Assembly: GCA_963971285.1 (NCBI GenBank)
Contig: OZ020255.1
Coordinates: forward strand, 13,102,931-13,166,930
Direction of reading: 5' to 3'
Length of the DNA: 64,000 nucleotides
Origin: Astropecten irregularis
Taxonomy: Eukaryota; Echinodermata; Asteroidea; Paxillosida; Astropectinidae
Shown here: piece after piece, positions 61,851 through 64,000 of the stretch
Layout: every line of letters starts with the position of its first letter
Position numbering within the stretch: the stretch's first letter is position 1
The notes under the pieces: generated by a model
Database searches by the model: none
The model's input: only the letters and a program-made list of their open reading frames with translations
Told to the model about the DNA's origin: nothing
Program-made: the position numbers and the translations under genes

Positions 61851-64000
61851 AGACACGTGAAATTTTTTTTCCCCTGAATTTTCCCCAGAAATGAGCAGGC
61901 AGTTTTCAAAGATCGGATTCAAAATATAGGATTAGACTGCGTGCTGCCATTTTATAATACACATACAGTGTAGCACGTCATAACGTGATTTATGAAACAT
62001 TGCAGTTTTCGCTAAACAGGACGACTTCAGGTTCAAAAATTCAGATATATGATCTACACTGAAAATAAAAAGACACGTGTAATTTTGTTTTTCCTAAATT
62101 TTCCCCAGAAATGAGCAGGCAGATTTCAAAAAATCGTGTTCAAAATATAGGATTGGACAGCGCGCTGTCTTATATAATAAACATACAGTATAGAACGTCA
62201 TAACATGATATATAAATCATTGCAGATTTAGCTAGGAAGGGCGACTTCACGTTCAAAAATTCAGATATATGATCTAGACTGAAAATAAAAAGACACGTGT
62301 TATTTTGTTTTTCCAGAGTTTGACCCAGAAATGAGCAGGCAGATTTCAAAGATTGTGTTCAAAATGTAGGATTGGACAGCGCGCTGTCATATATAATACA
62401 CATACAGTGTAGCACGTCATAACGTGATTTATGAAACATTGCAGATTTCGCTAAGCAGGGCGACTTCAGGTTCAAAAATTCAGATATATGATCTACACTG
62501 AAAATAAAAAGACACGTGTAATTTTGTTTTTCCTGAATTTTCCCAAGAAATGAGCAGGCAGTTTTCAAAGATCGGGTTCAAAATATAGGATTGGACTGCG
62601 TGCTGCCATATTATAATACACATACAGTGTAACACGTCATAACGTGATTTATGAAACATTGCAGTTTTTGCTAAGCTGGGCGACTTCAGGTTCAAAAATT
62701 CAGATATATGATCTACACTGAAAATAAAAAGACACGTGTAATTTTGTTTTTCCTGAATTTTCCCCAGAAATGAGCAGGCAGTTTTCAAAGATCGGGTTCA
62801 AAATATAGGATTAGACTGCGTGCTGCCATATTATAATACACATACAGTGTAGCACGTCATAACGTGATTTATAAAACATTGCAGATTTCGCTAAGCAGGG
62901 CGACTTCAGGTTCAAAAATTCAGATATATGATCTACACTGAAAATAAAAAGACACGTGAAATTTTGTTTTTCCTAAATTTTCCCCAGAAATGAGCAGGCA
63001 GATTTCAAAGATCGTGTTCAAAATATAGGATTGGACAGCGCGCTGTCTTATATAATAAACATACAGTATAGAACGTCATAACATGATATATAAATCATTG
63101 CAGATTGAGCTAGGAAGGGCGACTTCACGTTCAAAAATTCAGATATATGATCTAGACTGAAAATAAAAAGACACGTGTTATTTTGTTTTTCCAGAGTTTG
63201 ACCCAGAAATGAGCAGGCAGTTTTCAAAGATCGGGTTCAAAATATAGGATTGGACTGCGTGCTGCCATATTATAATACACATACAGTGTAACACGTCATA
63301 ACGTGATTTATGAAACATTGCAGTTTTCGCTAAGCTGGGCGACTTCAGGTTCAAAAATTCAGATATATGATCTACACTGAAAATAAAAAGACACGTGTAA
63401 TTTTGTTTTTCCTGAATTTTCCCCAGAAATGAGCAGGCAGTTTTCAAAGATCGGGTTCAAAATATAGGATTAGACTGCGTGCTGCCATATTATAATACAC
63501 ATACAGTGTAGCACGTCATAACGTGATTTATAAAACATTGCAGAATTCGCTAAGCAGGGCGACTTCAGGTTCAAAAATTCAGATATATCATCTACACTGA
63601 AAATAAAAAGACACGTGTAATTTTGTTTTTCCTGAATTTTCACCAGAAATGAGCAGGCAGTTTTCAAAGATCGGGTTCAAAATATAGGAATAGACTGCGT
63701 GCTGCCATATTATAATACCCATAAAGTGTAGCACGTCATAACGTGATTTATAAAACATTGCAGATTTCGCTAAGCAGGGCGACTTCAGGTTCAAAAATTC
63801 AGATATATGATCTACACTGAAAATAAAAAGACACGTGTAATTTTGTTTTTCCTGAATTTACCCCAGAAATGAGCAGGCAGATTTTAAAGGTCGTGTTCAA
63901 AATAAAGAATTAGACTAGGTACTGCCATATATAATACACATACAGTGTAAACCGGTATTGCATGATATGTAAAACATTACAGACTTCGCTATGCAGGGCG

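Larger units (their letters stand above)
54949..64000. repeat. 219-bp satellite array (right)
   Basis: Same satellite and orientation as 1-32225, running off the window. It is dominated by the GTGTAGCACGTC subtype and by a subtype CTGTCTTATATAATAAACAT with GTATAGAACG that I do not see in the left array. The GTGTAGTTCG subtype common on the left appears absent. The first monomers (to about 55620) are diverged and carry small insertions such as GGCCTTTCTCCGCC near 55400. Confidence 0.97.

Overview
The window looks like animal (metazoan) nuclear DNA. It is AT-rich, has no dense reading frames, carries GT-AG split exons, and is packed with satellite DNA and short inverted-repeat transposons. The one recognisable gene is ABCF2-like, a conserved eukaryotic ABC-F ATPase. 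The style of the repeats (TTAA- and TA-flanked hairpin elements, tRNA-like fragments, TGACGTCA-rich repeats) suggests a marine invertebrate deuterostome, perhaps an echinoderm. That placement is an inference and is not proven by the sequence.

Layout: (1) 1-32225 is a tandem array of a ~219-bp satellite, about 125 monomers, interrupted 13 times by a ~370-bp foreign block. Blocks are usually spaced ~1.71 kb apart, which is six monomers plus one block, a higher-order repeat. (2) 32226-54948 is a 22.7-kb non-satellite island. (3) 54949-64000 (window end) is a second array of the same satellite in the same orientation, with its own subtypes, one copy of the 370-bp block and a 2,414-bp (11-monomer) higher-order repeat. 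Monomers are most diverged next to the island on both sides.

The island carries one recognisable gene relic: a minus-strand, intron-containing ABCF2 copy (35831-46292) of which 12 exons can be placed with consensus splice sites. At least three in-frame stops, several frameshifts and codon deletions, and a damaged Walker A glycine make it an unprocessed pseudogene. The introns and flanks hold many short inverted-repeat elements: a five-copy TTAA-flanked family, a pogo/Tigger-like element splitting a tRNA-like sequence, a 289-bp element with perfect 32-bp terminal repeats, and others.

The most unusual structure is at 47992-51320. It is a foldback element with long inverted arms, nested with a hairpin element, a tRNA-derived SINE and an inner 2.1-kb transposon. 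The inner transposon has short terminal inverted repeats, a CACATG flanking duplication and eight copies of GTAACTTACGTTAC, four near each end. I see no intact protein-coding gene in the window. The island is best read as a pericentromere-like segment holding a dead duplicated gene and layers of non-autonomous transposons.
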